A stretch of 64,000 bases of DNA, taken from Valencia hispanica (taxonomy: Eukaryota > Chordata > Actinopteri > Cyprinodontiformes > Valenciidae). Numbering within the stretch: position 1 is the stretch's first letter; the number at the start of each line of letters is the position of its first letter. Location: assembly GCA_963556495.2 (NCBI GenBank), contig OY747709.1, positions 55,135,900 through 55,199,899 of the forward strand, given 5' to 3'. Positions 11,590 through 21,459 of the stretch are shown here, one piece after another. The translations under genes and the position numbers were made by a program. The notes beneath the pieces are model-generated. The model saw nothing but the letters and a program-made list of their open reading frames with translations. It made no database searches and was not told the origin of the DNA.

Positions 11590-12973
11590 GAGAGAAATCT
11601 AAATCAAATCAATATTTGGTGGGACCACCATTTGCGTTCTAAACAGCATCAGGTCTTCTGGGTACAGTTGCAGACAGTTATTGAAGGAACTGGGCTGGTA
11701 GGTTGTTCCAACCATCTTGGAGAACTAACCAGAGATCTTCCTCACATTCTTCTGTCTCTTCATGTGATCCCAGAAACACTCCATGATGTTGAGATCAGGG
11801 CTCTGTGGGGGTCACACCATCTCTTCCAGGACTTCTTGCTCTTCTGTACGATGAAGATAGCTCTTAATGACTTAATGACTGGATGTTTGTGGTCGTTGTC
11901 CTGCTGCAGAATAAATGTGGGGCCAGTCATACGCCTCCCTGATGGTATTGCATGATGGAGAAGTATCTACCTGTATTTCTCAGCATTGAGAACAACATTA
12001 ATCCTGACCAAACGTTCAAGAAACCTCCACCAATGCTTCACTGTTGCCTGCAGACACTCATTATTGTACGGCTCTCCAGCCCTTCGACGAACAAACCGCC
12101 TTCTGCTGTAGCCTAATATTTCACATTTTGTCTCATCAGTTCAGAACACCTGCTGCCATTGTTCCCCACCCCAGTTCCTGTGTTTTCATGCATACTTGAG
12201 TCGCTTGGCCTTGTTTCCATGTCGGAGGATTGGCTTTTTGGCTGCAACTCTTCCACGAAGACCACTTCTGCACCAGTAGATGGGTGTACCTGGGTCCCAC
12301 TGGTTTTTACCAGTTCTGAGCTGATTGCTCTGCTGGACATCTTCTGATTTCTAACCTTAATAAGCTTCATGTGTCTTTCATCTGCTGTTACCTTCGCCGA
12401 CCACTGCGTCTACCGTCCTGAACGTTGCCCGTTTTTCATTGTGCTTCTTCCAAAGATCTTGAACAGCACATCTAGAAACCCCAGTCTGCTTTGAAATCTT
12501 TGTCTGGGAGAGACCTTGCTGATGCAGTATAACTACCTTGTGTCTTGTTGCTGAGATCAATCTCTCCATGACATGAAACTATCTTCCACATCCTCACCTT
12601 GGTAGCAGAGTTTGGCTGCTCCTCACCCAGTTTTAACTCTTCTACTCAGCTGGTTCTGTTTCAGTTAATGACTGTGTTTCAACCTGAATGTGACATTGAT
12701 GATCATTAGAACCTGTTTGGTGTAATTGGTTGATCATACACCTGACTATAATCCTACAAAATCCCTGACTTTGCCCAAGTGCACCTATAAGAATCGATGC
12801 TGATTTAAAGGCAAAAGGTGGTAACACCAAATATTGATATGATTTAGATTTTTCTTTTGTTTTCTCACTTTGCATTTTGTAAATTGATAAAAAAATAAAC
12901 AATCATTTATATTTCTGAAAGCGTTCTTTGTTTACAGCATTTTCCACACCTGCCTAAAACTTTTGCACAGTAC
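11590..12973 (-). mobile_element. Second Tc1-like transposon, left end truncated
   Basis: This is a different Tc1-like family from its neighbour and lies in the opposite direction. The right end reads GCCTAAAACTTTTGCACAGTAC (12952-12973, outer terminus). The inner parts of the inverted repeats pair at 11594-11700 and about 12755-12860: AAATCTAAATCAAATCAATA on the left against TATTGATATGATTTAGATTT on the right. The outermost roughly 110 bp of the left inverted repeat are missing; the remnant starts about 10 bp after the end of the 10289-11580 element. The missing end and damaged gene make it immobile. Confidence 0.9.
11609..12569 (-). pseudogene. Tc1-like transposase, near full length, frameshifted
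   Basis: The minus strand starts MERLISATRHKVVILHQQGL at 12569, then SQTKISKQTGVSRCAVQDLW, a typical N-terminal helix-turn-helix. The frame breaks near 12380. Later pieces in other frames include SSRAISSELV, then TDETKCEI (first catalytic Asp), ILQQDND (second Asp) and NIMECFWD (third acidic residue, Glu). All three catalytic acids of the DDE fold are thus still visible, but spread over several frames with multiple indels. The C-terminus reads into the left inverted repeat near 11609. A dead copy of a cut-and-paste transposase gene. Confidence 0.88.
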
Positions 12974-13839
12974 GATAAATGTTGATATTTTGAAAGTAAT
13001 TAAAAACAGAAAAGCAAAATATACAGAAATACCGGAAACTATAAAGTGTGCATAATTAAAATATACGTAAAATTGATGGAAAATAAAGAAATGAGACAAT
13101 CAAACATATAAATACAAAACTAAAAATCCTACTTTGATGTGAATTGATTCTTTCTGATAAACTGATCCTCTGATTGGAGGCCGCCTGCAGCACAAAGGCT
13201 CACTGAACTATCCTGTTTGCTTTAAGCAGACTGAATCATGTTTAAACAAATCTGAGCTCACATGACGACCAACTCTGATGCAACACAGATACGATCATAC
13301 ACGGGGTCAGCAGGGATGATAAAACAACATCATCACCACGCCCTGAGCAGGACAGCGAGTCGGTCCGTCCTGCAGCCGCTTCCGCTTTCGTTTCACTCCG
13401 GACCGAAGACTGGACAGAAAACCGAACGTCTGCAGAGGTTCAGCACCGACCCGATCGATACCCGGCGGATCAATAACCGCCACGCCTCGCCTCATTCCAC
13501 AGACATGTTTGGTTCACTGTTCCGCTCAAGCCATGGGAGGGTTCTGATCCAACGTTCTCTCCTCTTCAGGCCCCGCCAACGGAAAAAACCTCCAAAGCCC
13601 CTCACGTTCAGAACGGCTGGTTCTGGTGCAGGAGGAATAAAAACGCTGAGCTTGTTGGACAGATTCATTGGAGAAGCTGATTATCTGCTGGTGACTGTTC
13701 CAGCTTTCTGAGCTGCTGCTGCACATCAGGAGAACAAGCCGTAATATGGCTGAATGTGGCGGGAAATAAATCAAGCGTTCATGTCTTTCTGCTTCGGGTT
13801 CAACATAGTCTCCAGATTGTAGCTTCTTCTCCGCCTCTT
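12974..13839. other. AT-rich stretch then CpG-rich block, unassigned frame
   Basis: 12974-13150 is AT-rich with nothing recognisable. 13340-13500 is clearly richer in CpG than its surroundings. A plus-strand frame of 149 codons (13262-13711) covers it. It is rich in Arg, Ser and Pro, contains a His run (QHHHHA) and has no known domain; a 62-codon and an 82-codon frame oppose it. It could be an unrecognised exon or a CpG block open by chance. I found no start context or splice arrangement that decides. Confidence 0.3.
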
Positions 13840-14985
13840 CATGACATATAATAAATATTCCACTTTTTTAGCCCTTAAATGCTTTGTGTGGTGAATTTAG
13901 AGTGTCTAGGAGTGCAAAAAGCATAAATCTGTCACTCCATGTGTTGTGGAGATATTTTTGTAAAATGTTTTGGGTCATAGATTTTAAGCCGTTCAGTTTT
14001 CTCTATCATCTATTCCTTTTTTTTAAACTATTACGTCACAGTACTTGCACTGGAACCGCCAGACTTGGTCATAGATCTCCACCTAAACGCTGAGCGAATC
14101 CGCCATCTTTATTTCTTGCTGTGAGTTTGTAGTCCAAGTTTAGGTGTGCCAAAAGTACGAGTGTTATTAACCCGCACAACTCTTTACACCGTCTCCCAGC
14201 ATCAGAACCGAATTCGAAGTGCCGTGGTTACGTTTCATTATTAATGGTAATGAGCCCGAATCTGTGGCTAAAGTGGTTTTTGTTTGCAGCCAAACACTAA
14301 AGACGAGAGCTTCAGTAACCTCCGCCAGTATCAACGAGGGTTTTATGAAAGACTTCATCTTATCGAGGGATCAATCCCTTCTGAATATGAAAATGGCGAC
14401 ACAGCACAGTGGGAAGCTCCACTTAACGCTAAAATGACAGCAAGCTGTATTTTTGGACATTCATTTAACGCCTCTTGGACATTGTTTTGGTAGCATTAGC
14501 ATCTGACTTTCTGCTTATGTTAGCGCTATGTGCTGGGTGTTTTAGCTCCTCGATTACACGTCTTTTTAATACTACCATCACAGGTAAAGACAGAGTATCA
14601 TTTATTACGTACGCCTATCTGGTTACGTACCCGTGTCTGTGTTTTTGAAAGAGTTTGTTGACTGTAAAAGTGGACAGGTTCATATGCTACTTTGAAACTG
14701 CTAACGTTTTTCCCCTTTCTTCATGTAGTTTACCTGCTTAGGAAACAAAGTTGTCATGATTTAGTAAATCTTTTCTGTTTATATCGTAAGAAAACCCACT
14801 TTTTGTAGCTTTGAAGTTCGTTTTGTTTTAGCTGTGGTAATAAAAAGTTTCTGAAGTGCTAGGTTGCTGGTTCTCTATCAAACTACAAAAATGGCTGAAT
14901 GGGGTGGAAGGTTCAGTGACCTGGAGGGGGGCGTGGCCTGCAGCACGTCCTACACATTTAAAGGGACGGCACCAAAACGAACTAG
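13840..14985 (+). repeat. Dispersed 'repeat A', intact copy
   Basis: The whole 1.1 kb block recurs in inverted orientation at 39731-40405 (matching 13840-14510) and 37545-37917 (matching about 14600-14970). Shared landmarks are CTAAATTCACCACACAAAGC (inverted), GCCAGACTTGGTCATAGATC, the frame encoding YQRGFYERLHLIEGSIPSEY, and the end segment GGAGGGGGGCGTGGCCTGCA. In the inverted copy the outer left end reads TTTAAAGGGGACG and here the right end reads TTTAAAGGGACG. The conserved 60-80 codon frame is present in both copies and may be a relic of an encoded protein. Class is unknown; a non-autonomous DNA transposon is my guess. Confidence 0.85.
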
Positions 14986-15867
14986 AACTACTATAATAAA
15001 ACACTCCGACCTAATAACTGCAGTTCCACTATATATAGACCACAACTAAATGATTTAGATGTAAAAAAGGAAGAATTAAAAAGCATGATATGTCCACCAA
15101 ATACATCTGGAGAGACTGAAGGGACGTGAACTACTGAGACAACGCTGCACCCGGTTCTGTGCACATTGTGAACAGTTATATTGGCTTAATATCGAGCTTC
15201 CTGCTGCTGGCGATAAAAACAAGACGTTTGTTGAAATCTGAGTTCAGTCGATTCGTCGTTTTTTCAGGAGTTCTGAAGCCTTTTTCCACATCTGAATGAT
15301 TCACAGATCAGAGCCGGGCGGCTCTGAAAACCGTCGGGTACCGGACTGAACGCCAAAGTCCAGAGGAAGAGCCTGACCCCTGATTTCCACCGCATGGGCT
15401 CTACATGCGCTCCGCTCCGAAGCCCAGAGGTCGTCCAAGAAGCATGCGCGGGAATTGTGAGATCTCGCGATAAAAGCCAGTAATAAATGCGGAAAAAAGT
15501 TACATCATAAAGTATTTTATGATTTTCCTACTTCAAGTGTTAGTTTCTCTTCGTCCGTGTTGTCCTGTTGCTTTTCTCTCCGGTCTGAATAACGTATTTG
15601 TTGACCCACGCACCTACTATGTCTTGAGTGGCAGGAAATGACAAAATACCTTTCAGAATTAAATACCTTATGATTAAACTATGTGTGTAAATTATGTATA
15701 AACACGCACGATTATTTTAGACAACATAGATGTATGAATATACGCGTGATTATATGAATATAGCTATGCATACAAAAAAATCTAGTCTGTCTTTATTGAC
15801 TTATTTTGAAATAAACGGATGTTGTGCTTGTGCTACATCCTGTTGGTGCTGTGTGATTTGTATAGAT
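14986..15867. other. Unassigned, with a promoter-like CpG patch
   Basis: No coding exon is recognised. The patch at about 15390-15480 is GC- and CpG-rich and carries the motifs annotated at 15442-15470. Flanks are AT-rich, with 15640-15800 showing nothing recognisable. Confidence 0.4.
15442..15470. promoter_or_regulatory. NRF1-like and TCTCGCGA motifs
   Basis: GCATGCGC (15442-15449), the core of an NRF1 site, lies 13 bp before TCTCGCGA (15463-15470), the core of the TCTCGCGAGA promoter element. Both motifs are typical of CpG-island promoters in vertebrates. No gene start is identified next to them, so the function is conjectural. Confidence 0.3.
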
Positions 15868-16670
15868 GTTCTCCATGTTTGGTTCTGATTCTAGGGATGT
15901 TGAGTCGACTGGAATTAGAGGACCTGATTGGTCTGGTGGGGGTTGCTATAGTAACAGTAGATCTTCATTATACTTTGGTGCTAAGCCATGTAATGATTTA
16001 TAAACTAGTAAAAGTATTTAGAAGTCTATTCTCTGAGCTACAGGGAGCCAGTGTAAGGACTTTAGAACTGGGGTGATGTGCTCTACTTTCCTGGTTCTAG
16101 TGAGGAACACCAGCAGCAGCGTTCTGGATCAGCTGCTTCTGTCTGATTGACTTTTTAGGCAGACCTGTGAAGACGCTGTTGCAGCAATCAATCCGACTAA
16201 AGATAAACGCATGGATGAGTTTTTCTAGGTCCTGTTGCGACATCAGTCCTTTAATGCTAGAAATGTTCTTCAGGTGATAGAAGGCTGACCTTGTTATTGA
16301 CCTTTATGTGACCCTGGAGGTTCAGGTCTGAGTCCATTACTACACCTAGATTTCAGGCCTGATCAGTAGTTTCTAGCTGTATTAACTGAAGCTGTGTGCT
16401 GATTGTTGATCGTTCCTCTTTAGGTCCAAAAGTAATTACTTCTGTTTTGTTTCTGTTCAGCTGGAGAAAGTTATGACACATTCATCCATTGATTTGGTCA
16501 ATGCATTTATTTAGGGTTTGAATGGGTTCAGAGTCACCTGGTGACATCGTAATGTAGAGCTGTATCATCTGCATAGTTATGGTAGCTAATCTTATTGGTT
16601 GTTATAATCTGGGCTAGTGGGAGCATGTAGATATTAAATAAGAGGGGATGGAGCCCTGCTGAGATCCCGG
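15868..16670 (-). mobile_element. L2-type LINE, internal 3' portion
   Basis: Read on the minus strand this matches the LINE copies at 31416-32066, 43035-43388 and 47053-47810. It spans from the reverse transcriptase region ([14 protein letters not shown], with a decayed YADD) through SLVGLIAATASSQVCLKSQS and the IDYCNS-type segment in a shifted frame, to SLHWLPVAQRIDF. Many stops and frameshifts break it, and both the 5' part and the poly-repeat 3' tail are missing. In an intact element the protein is a reverse transcriptase with an endonuclease that copies its own RNA into the genome. Confidence 0.93.
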
Positions 16671-17910
16671 ATCTGGATCCTCTAGTCATGCTTTTAATCA
16701 AACAACCCGACAGACGGTGTTTACCTACATTTTTAAAATTTGCCTTTTAAATCTGGTTTTTAACATCAGTTTCATTGTTTTTAGCTGTCAGACACATTCT
16801 GTATCATGTCCGTCTCTGTTGTGGGTTTCCTCCCGTCTGAACGCTGCTGCAGAAACAAACCCGCCTCGCCTTTCTTTCATTAACCTTTGTTCATCAGCTT
16901 CTCCTAGAATCCGACCCGAAACAGCCGCCTTATAAAAAACCAGGCGCTCTGAACGAACTAAAAGATGTTTGTGAGACGTTGCGTGTTCACGGATGCCGGA
17001 GGCGCCTTGTCTTCTTCTTCTGCTGTCCGGTGTGATCACGGCAGCAGCTGACAGCGCTGTCAGGAGCCGCAGCGCATCATGAATATTACATCAGAGCGTT
17101 TAAACTGTGACCAGAAGGAAGATTTCCGGCTCCTTTGATCAGTCGGCTGTTAGATGTTGGAAGGATGCAGTTTTTTAAATAATCCTCCTTGTTTATGTGT
17201 CTTAGAGCCAAATTATTTCCCCCAGGATCAAGTTCACCGACTTTCAACCGGAGCAGATTTATTACCGTCAACCGATCGCCTCTAATATTTCACTCTCCTC
17301 GAAAACTTTTTTTATGTTTTCTTCCTTCTTAAAGTCCATCAGCGACTCGTATAACTCCTGCTCAGGTCTGATTCACGACCCAGATTCTGACCGACAATGG
17401 TCAAAAAACAAATCCGCTCATAATCAGTTTTTATCCATCAATTTTTAAAATGATAACATATTCAATAGTTTTTATTTTTTATTTCAGTCCGAACAAGCTG
17501 AAAGGAGAACTACATATGAAAAATGAAATTACAGGATTGAACAGTTCACCTGATGTGGCCTGAACACAGTCTCACATCTTCCTCCTGCTCCTCAGATGAA
17601 ATGATCTCCTGCTTGTGTTTAATCAAAACGATTTCTGCTCAGATTTTGGGTTTTAGCTTCAAAAAGACGATTTCTGATGTTTAGATGTTCTGGAGGCTGG
17701 AAAAATGTTCCATCCATCCATCCATCCATCGCATTTCTCCAGTTAAAGAGATCAGAAGTCAGAAAGACTCTCTGAATGAGTAGTTTCCTGACCTGCAAGC
17801 TATCGCTACAGCGGGAGGAAATCCCCCAGCATGCACCGGTGGTTGGCACGACACCAACCCGCTCCAAAGCCTCAGGAACTCTTCAAAGCGCTGTCAGCTC
17901 AGTACGGTGT
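16671..17910. other. Unassigned, nothing recognised
   Basis: No gene is recognised. Short frames at 16717-16935 (+), 16788-17039 (-) and 17619-17867 (-) lack domains. A short (CCAT)n tract lies at 17711-17729. 17040-17090 is moderately CpG-rich. Confidence 0.4.
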
Positions 17911-18903
17911 CCACTAGTCACTATGAGGCCCCGCCCCCACTGACTGGTCACTATGAGGCCCCGCCCACACTGACTGGTCACTATGAGGCCCCGCCCACAC
18001 GCACTAGTCACTATGAGGCCCCGCCCACACAGACTGGTCACTATGAGGCCCCGCCCCCACTCACTGGTCACTATGAGGCCCCGCCCCCACTGACTGGTCA
18101 CTATGAGGCCCCGCCCCCACTGACTGGTCACTTTGAGGCCCCGCCCACACTCACTGGTCACTATGAGGCCCCGCCCCCACTGACTGGTCACTATGAGGCC
18201 CCGCCCACACTTACTAGTCACTATGAGGCCCCGCCCACACAGACTGGTCACTATGAGGCCCCGCCCACACTTACTAGTCACTATGAGGCCCCGCCCCCAC
18301 TGACTGGTCACTATGAGGCCCCGCCCACACTGACTGGTCACTATGAGGCCCCGCCCACACTTACTAGTCACTATGAGGCCCCGCCCACACAGACTGGTCA
18401 CTATGAGGCCCCGCCCACACTTACTAGTCACTATGAGGCCCCGCCCACACTCACTAGTCACTATGAGGCCCCGCCCACACTTACTGATCACTATGAGGCC
18501 CCGCCCACACTTACTGGTCACTATGAGGCCCCGCCCACACTTACTGGTCACTATGAGGCCCCGCCCACACTGAGTGGTCACTATTAGGCCCCGCCCACAC
18601 TCACTAGTCACTATGAGGCCCCGCCCACACTCACTAGTCACTATGAGGCCCCGCCCACACTGACTGGTCACTATGAGGCCCCGCCCACACAGACTGGTCA
18701 CCATGAGGCCCCGCCCACACTCACTGGTCACTATGAGGCCTCGTCCACATTAAAATGTTCACTGCCAAGTCATACCCACACTTACTAGTCACTATGAGGC
18801 CCCGCCCACACAGGATGGTCACTATGAGGCCCCGCCCACACTCACTGGTCACTATGAGGCCTCGTCCACACTTACTAGTCACGATGAGGCCCCGCCCACA
18901 AAA
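17911..18903. repeat. 30-bp GC-box minisatellite, about 32 units
   Basis: Exactly 30-bp units, two per 60 bases, run from 17911 to about 18750 (28 units), then a degenerate stretch, then four more units (18781-18900). The consensus is CTATGAGGCCCCGCCCACAC followed by a variable TGACTGGTCA or TTACTAGTCA. Every intact unit carries GGCCCCGCCC, which on the other strand is GGGCGGGGCC, a good match to the Sp1/KLF GC box. Long frames exist on both strands (282 codons minus, 226 codons plus) because 30 is divisible by three; they encode perfect 10-residue repeats and look incidental. Confidence 0.97.
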
Positions 18904-18930
18904 CGAGGCTGCGCCATTGATGCTAGCTGA

Positions 18931-19000
18931 CAAGCTATTGGCTGGCGTTAGCAAAGCAGCCAATCCAAGAGCACCATTCATTTTCCTTGGCGCTGATTGG
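18931..19000. promoter_or_regulatory. Cluster of three CCAAT boxes beside the GC-box array
   Basis: ATTGG at 18937-18941, CCAAT at 18960-18964 and ATTGG at 18996-19000 lie 24-36 bp apart, immediately right of the GC-box minisatellite. The last two have flanks (CAGCCAATC; GATTGGCTG) that fit the NF-Y consensus. NF-Y plus Sp1 sites are a standard promoter combination in vertebrates. No transcript start or gene is recognisable next to them. Confidence 0.35.
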
Positions 19001-19721
19001 CTGTACCCACAAGAGCGGTGATGAGGAAGACCGTAGAGGTTAGCTTCTGTGGTAGGGCTAAGATGGTTTCCACTGTGTGTATTAATACACATTAAGGGAC
19101 AGAAGCGTTTTTAGTGGCAGTCTCAGGTATTTACAGCCGGTTCTTTTCCCTAACCGCCCTGAATACCGGGGGCTACTACTAGTAAAGTGTAGATAGAAAA
19201 TTGGCTGGTCGGTGTATCTTAATCAATATATCCTTAACATTTTGACTCAATTATTGACAATATTAGCACCACCTACTGGCCAGGAAGACCATTATTAACA
19301 CCTGTTGGGCCAGGTGTTCACTACAGAAATGGATTAGCAGCAATGTAGTTAAAAGAACGATCAGCTCATATTTACATTGAATAAATATCAATCTGGCGCC
19401 ACAACACAGAAACCTTCCATATAATTCATATATGAGCAGCTTTTACACTGTTTTTTTTCTCTGGCCAACTCCCTAATCTTTCGCTCCATCCACACAGACT
19501 TCATCAGTGACTTCAGATATGAATCTGTCTGGGACGATTAGTGCACGCCAAATGTTTGCAGAGGAAGACTCTCCTCTTCATCATTTATTGGTGAAAACTC
19601 ATCTCAGACCTTCAGTGTTTGTTTTGATGGTTTCTGATCACCCAGGCGGGGTTTTATCGCGGCTCTGACCCCTGTTATGAAATATAGTTATGTAATAAAG
19701 GGAAGCAGGGTGGACCACCCA
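19001..19721. other. Unassigned, nothing recognised
   Basis: No gene or clear repeat was recognised. The 123-codon minus-strand frame at 18721-19092 is an extension of minisatellite reading frame into unique sequence and has no domain. Confidence 0.35.
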
Positions 19722-20105
19722 CAGTGGCGGTTCTAGACCAAATTTACCGGGGGTGGGGGCAGAGTTTGTTCATGGGGGCACAAAACAAAAGAATGAAACA
19801 ATATTTTCAATATGTCATAGTTTAATATATTAAATGAGCCAAAGGGACTCTTGTGGCTCCTGATCCAGCAGATGAAACTCAACATGGCTGAAGCTAAAAG
19901 TTCAACACATTCATTTTTAACTCATTGTTAAAATAAACTTTAAAGGTAAGAAATGAAATCGGTTCAAGAGATAATTTAGTTATGGTTTCTGTTCTAAATC
20001 ATCTTTTAAAAAGTGACTTAGTATTATCTCTGGGGCCATAAGAGGGGCCCGGATCAGTTCTACAGGGGCACTGGCCCCCGTTGGCCCCTGTCTAGGACCG
20101 GCCAT
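19722..20105. mobile_element. Short DNA transposon remnant, CAGTGGCGGTTCTAGAC ends
   Basis: The left end CAGTGGCGGTTCTAGACC has an imperfect inverted partner at the right, GTCTAGGACCGGCCATG. Both subterminal regions carry runs of GGGGGC/GCCCCC character (CCGGGGGTGGGGGC; CTGGCCCCCGTTGGCCCC). The middle is AT-rich with no coding capacity. The layout is that of a non-autonomous element of about 380 bp. I could not find an exact target duplication, so the right boundary is approximate. Confidence 0.6.
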
Positions 20106-20256
20106 GTTTACCAGAACCACCCGTCTCTCCGTGCCTCTCCTGACTGACAAACACAGCAGCATGTGAAACCTGACAGGAGAAAGTACAACATGGCCTGGAA
20201 ACAAAGTGGAGCAGCAAGCTGAGAGAAGTGGAGCAGAACGTCGAGGAGAAACTCAC

Positions 20257-20850
20257 CTCCTGCTGCCGCCGCGGCGCCTCCTTCAGCAGGTGTTCTCCTC
20301 TCTGACAGGAGGAGGAGGAGGAAGGGCTGATCAGGCTGCTGCTCCCATTTACAAATCCACCAAAACTTCTGCTCACACTGACATGTTTGTTTTTCCTGTC
20401 TGGCTGCTGAAGAGGAAGAAGAAGAAGAAGAAGAAGTTTTCCACAGATCGGACTTTCCGACACCTTCCTCCCTCCTCTTCCTCTTCCTCTCAGTCTAACG
20501 ACGTCCCAGAGTTCAGCGGTGCAGCAGCCGCCGCCGCTGCTGAGGCCATCTGTTGCAACACGTCTGCACGCCTGGCCCCTCCACCCTCACTCCTCCTCCT
20601 CCTCCTCTTCCTCAGGAGGAAGGAGGGACTCTGCTCTGCCTGTGAGCCAATGAGGAGGCGCAGAGCTCCCTCTCTCCATCTGAAGGGGAGGGGCCCAAAA
20701 AGGGACAAAATGAAACCAATCCTGGTGGGACTGGGGAGGAAGACGCAGACGGACAGCTCGCTGCAGCCGCGTCCACACAGCCAATCAAAGCCAGGATTTA
20801 TCGTCCAATCGGGTCGTGGGACAGATGCAAAGTTTCCCCCCTTCTCCTCC
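20257..20850 (-). promoter_or_regulatory. GC-rich promoter-like block with a strong splice donor
   Basis: The block is GC- and CpG-rich with GGA/CCT and GCC triplet runs typical of vertebrate 5' untranslated exons. On the minus strand GGAG|GTGAGTTT (exon end at 20257) is a near-perfect splice donor. Upstream of it on the same strand lie three CCAAT boxes (20647-20651, 20781-20785, 20805-20809). This fits a promoter and first exon of a minus-strand gene whose later exons are not identified in the window. Minus-strand frames of 123, 72 and 65 codons and a plus-strand frame of 285 codons cross it; all are low-complexity (Leu, Ala, Arg, Ser runs) and no domain is visible. Confidence 0.35.
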
Positions 20851-20901
20851 CGGCTTCGTTTGCAGACGTCTCTACATCATCAGGGTTGCTTCCAGCGGCC
20901 T

Positions 20902-20950
<49 letters not shown>
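20902..20950. repeat. (CT)n microsatellite
   Basis: About 24 CT dinucleotides with a single GT interruption. Confidence 0.97.
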
Positions 20951-21059
20951 GCGACACACCTGGATGGTTTTCAGGTGTGTCGCATCAGGATCAGCATCTA
21001 GCTATGCAGGACTGGCCCTGGTTTAGATCTTCTGAAAAGAGAGAATGCAGCTCCAACTT

Positions 21060-21219
21060 CTAATTGAACTAATTCAATTAAGTTTATCCAACTTCATTTA
21101 TTCACATTTGTTTAACTTGACAACTTAATAAATGTACTTGGATAAAGTTAATTCAATTACATGTGACCAGTTAACGCGATTTATTTAAGTTGGATCACCG
21201 ATTCGCTTTTTTTCAGTGT
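21060..21219. mobile_element. MITE fragment ending TTTTTTCAGTGTA
   Basis: Repeated AAGTTnATCCAACTT-type words and the terminal CTTTTTTTCAGTGTA (ending near 21219) match a very common fish miniature element. The opposite terminal TACACTGAAAAA is not found, so this is one end only. It has no coding content. Confidence 0.5.
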
Positions 21220-21459
21220 AGAGCAGCTGAAGCTGAAATTTACTGGTATAATCTGTCCTTCATTGAGTCTCTGCTGCAAGTTTAATATTATAGAGGGTAA
21301 ACAATCAGGTCTGGAGAGACTGATAACAGACTTAATTTCATAAAGCAAAGCATTACATTGACATGTTTGGTACCGACAGACAGACACATAAACAGGACAA
21401 ATCATGGTAAGAAATGCGTTTTCTTAGCTACTGTAAGAGTCCGATGCCTTGTCCAAACG

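Noticed and set aside
11416..11955. 179-codon plus-strand frame
   Set aside because: It runs from the right inverted repeat of one Tc1 element into the antisense of the next, so it is not a gene.
13262..13711. 149-codon frame as a gene
   Set aside because: It lies over a CpG-rich block where stops are rare. No domain, no splice signals in phase and equal-quality opposing frames.
17883..18731. 282-codon frame of ten-residue repeats (CGRGLIVTSK type), with an opposing 226-codon frame
   Set aside because: The 30-bp unit is a multiple of three, so long frames arise on both strands automatically. The two frames are equally regular, which argues against selection on either.
17911..18903. CRISPR-like repeat-spacer pattern with a 20-bp constant part and 10-bp variable part
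   Set aside because: The variable 10 bases are simple variants of one word, not unique spacers, and no cas gene context exists.
19722..20120. ACCACCC target duplication around the short transposon
   Set aside because: The right-hand ACCACCC lies some 10 bp beyond the inverted terminus, so it does not abut the element.
20206..21063. 285-codon plus-strand frame
   Set aside because: It is low-complexity (Lys, Ser, Pro, Leu runs) and ends by reading through a CT microsatellite. The minus-strand exon reading has better splice evidence.
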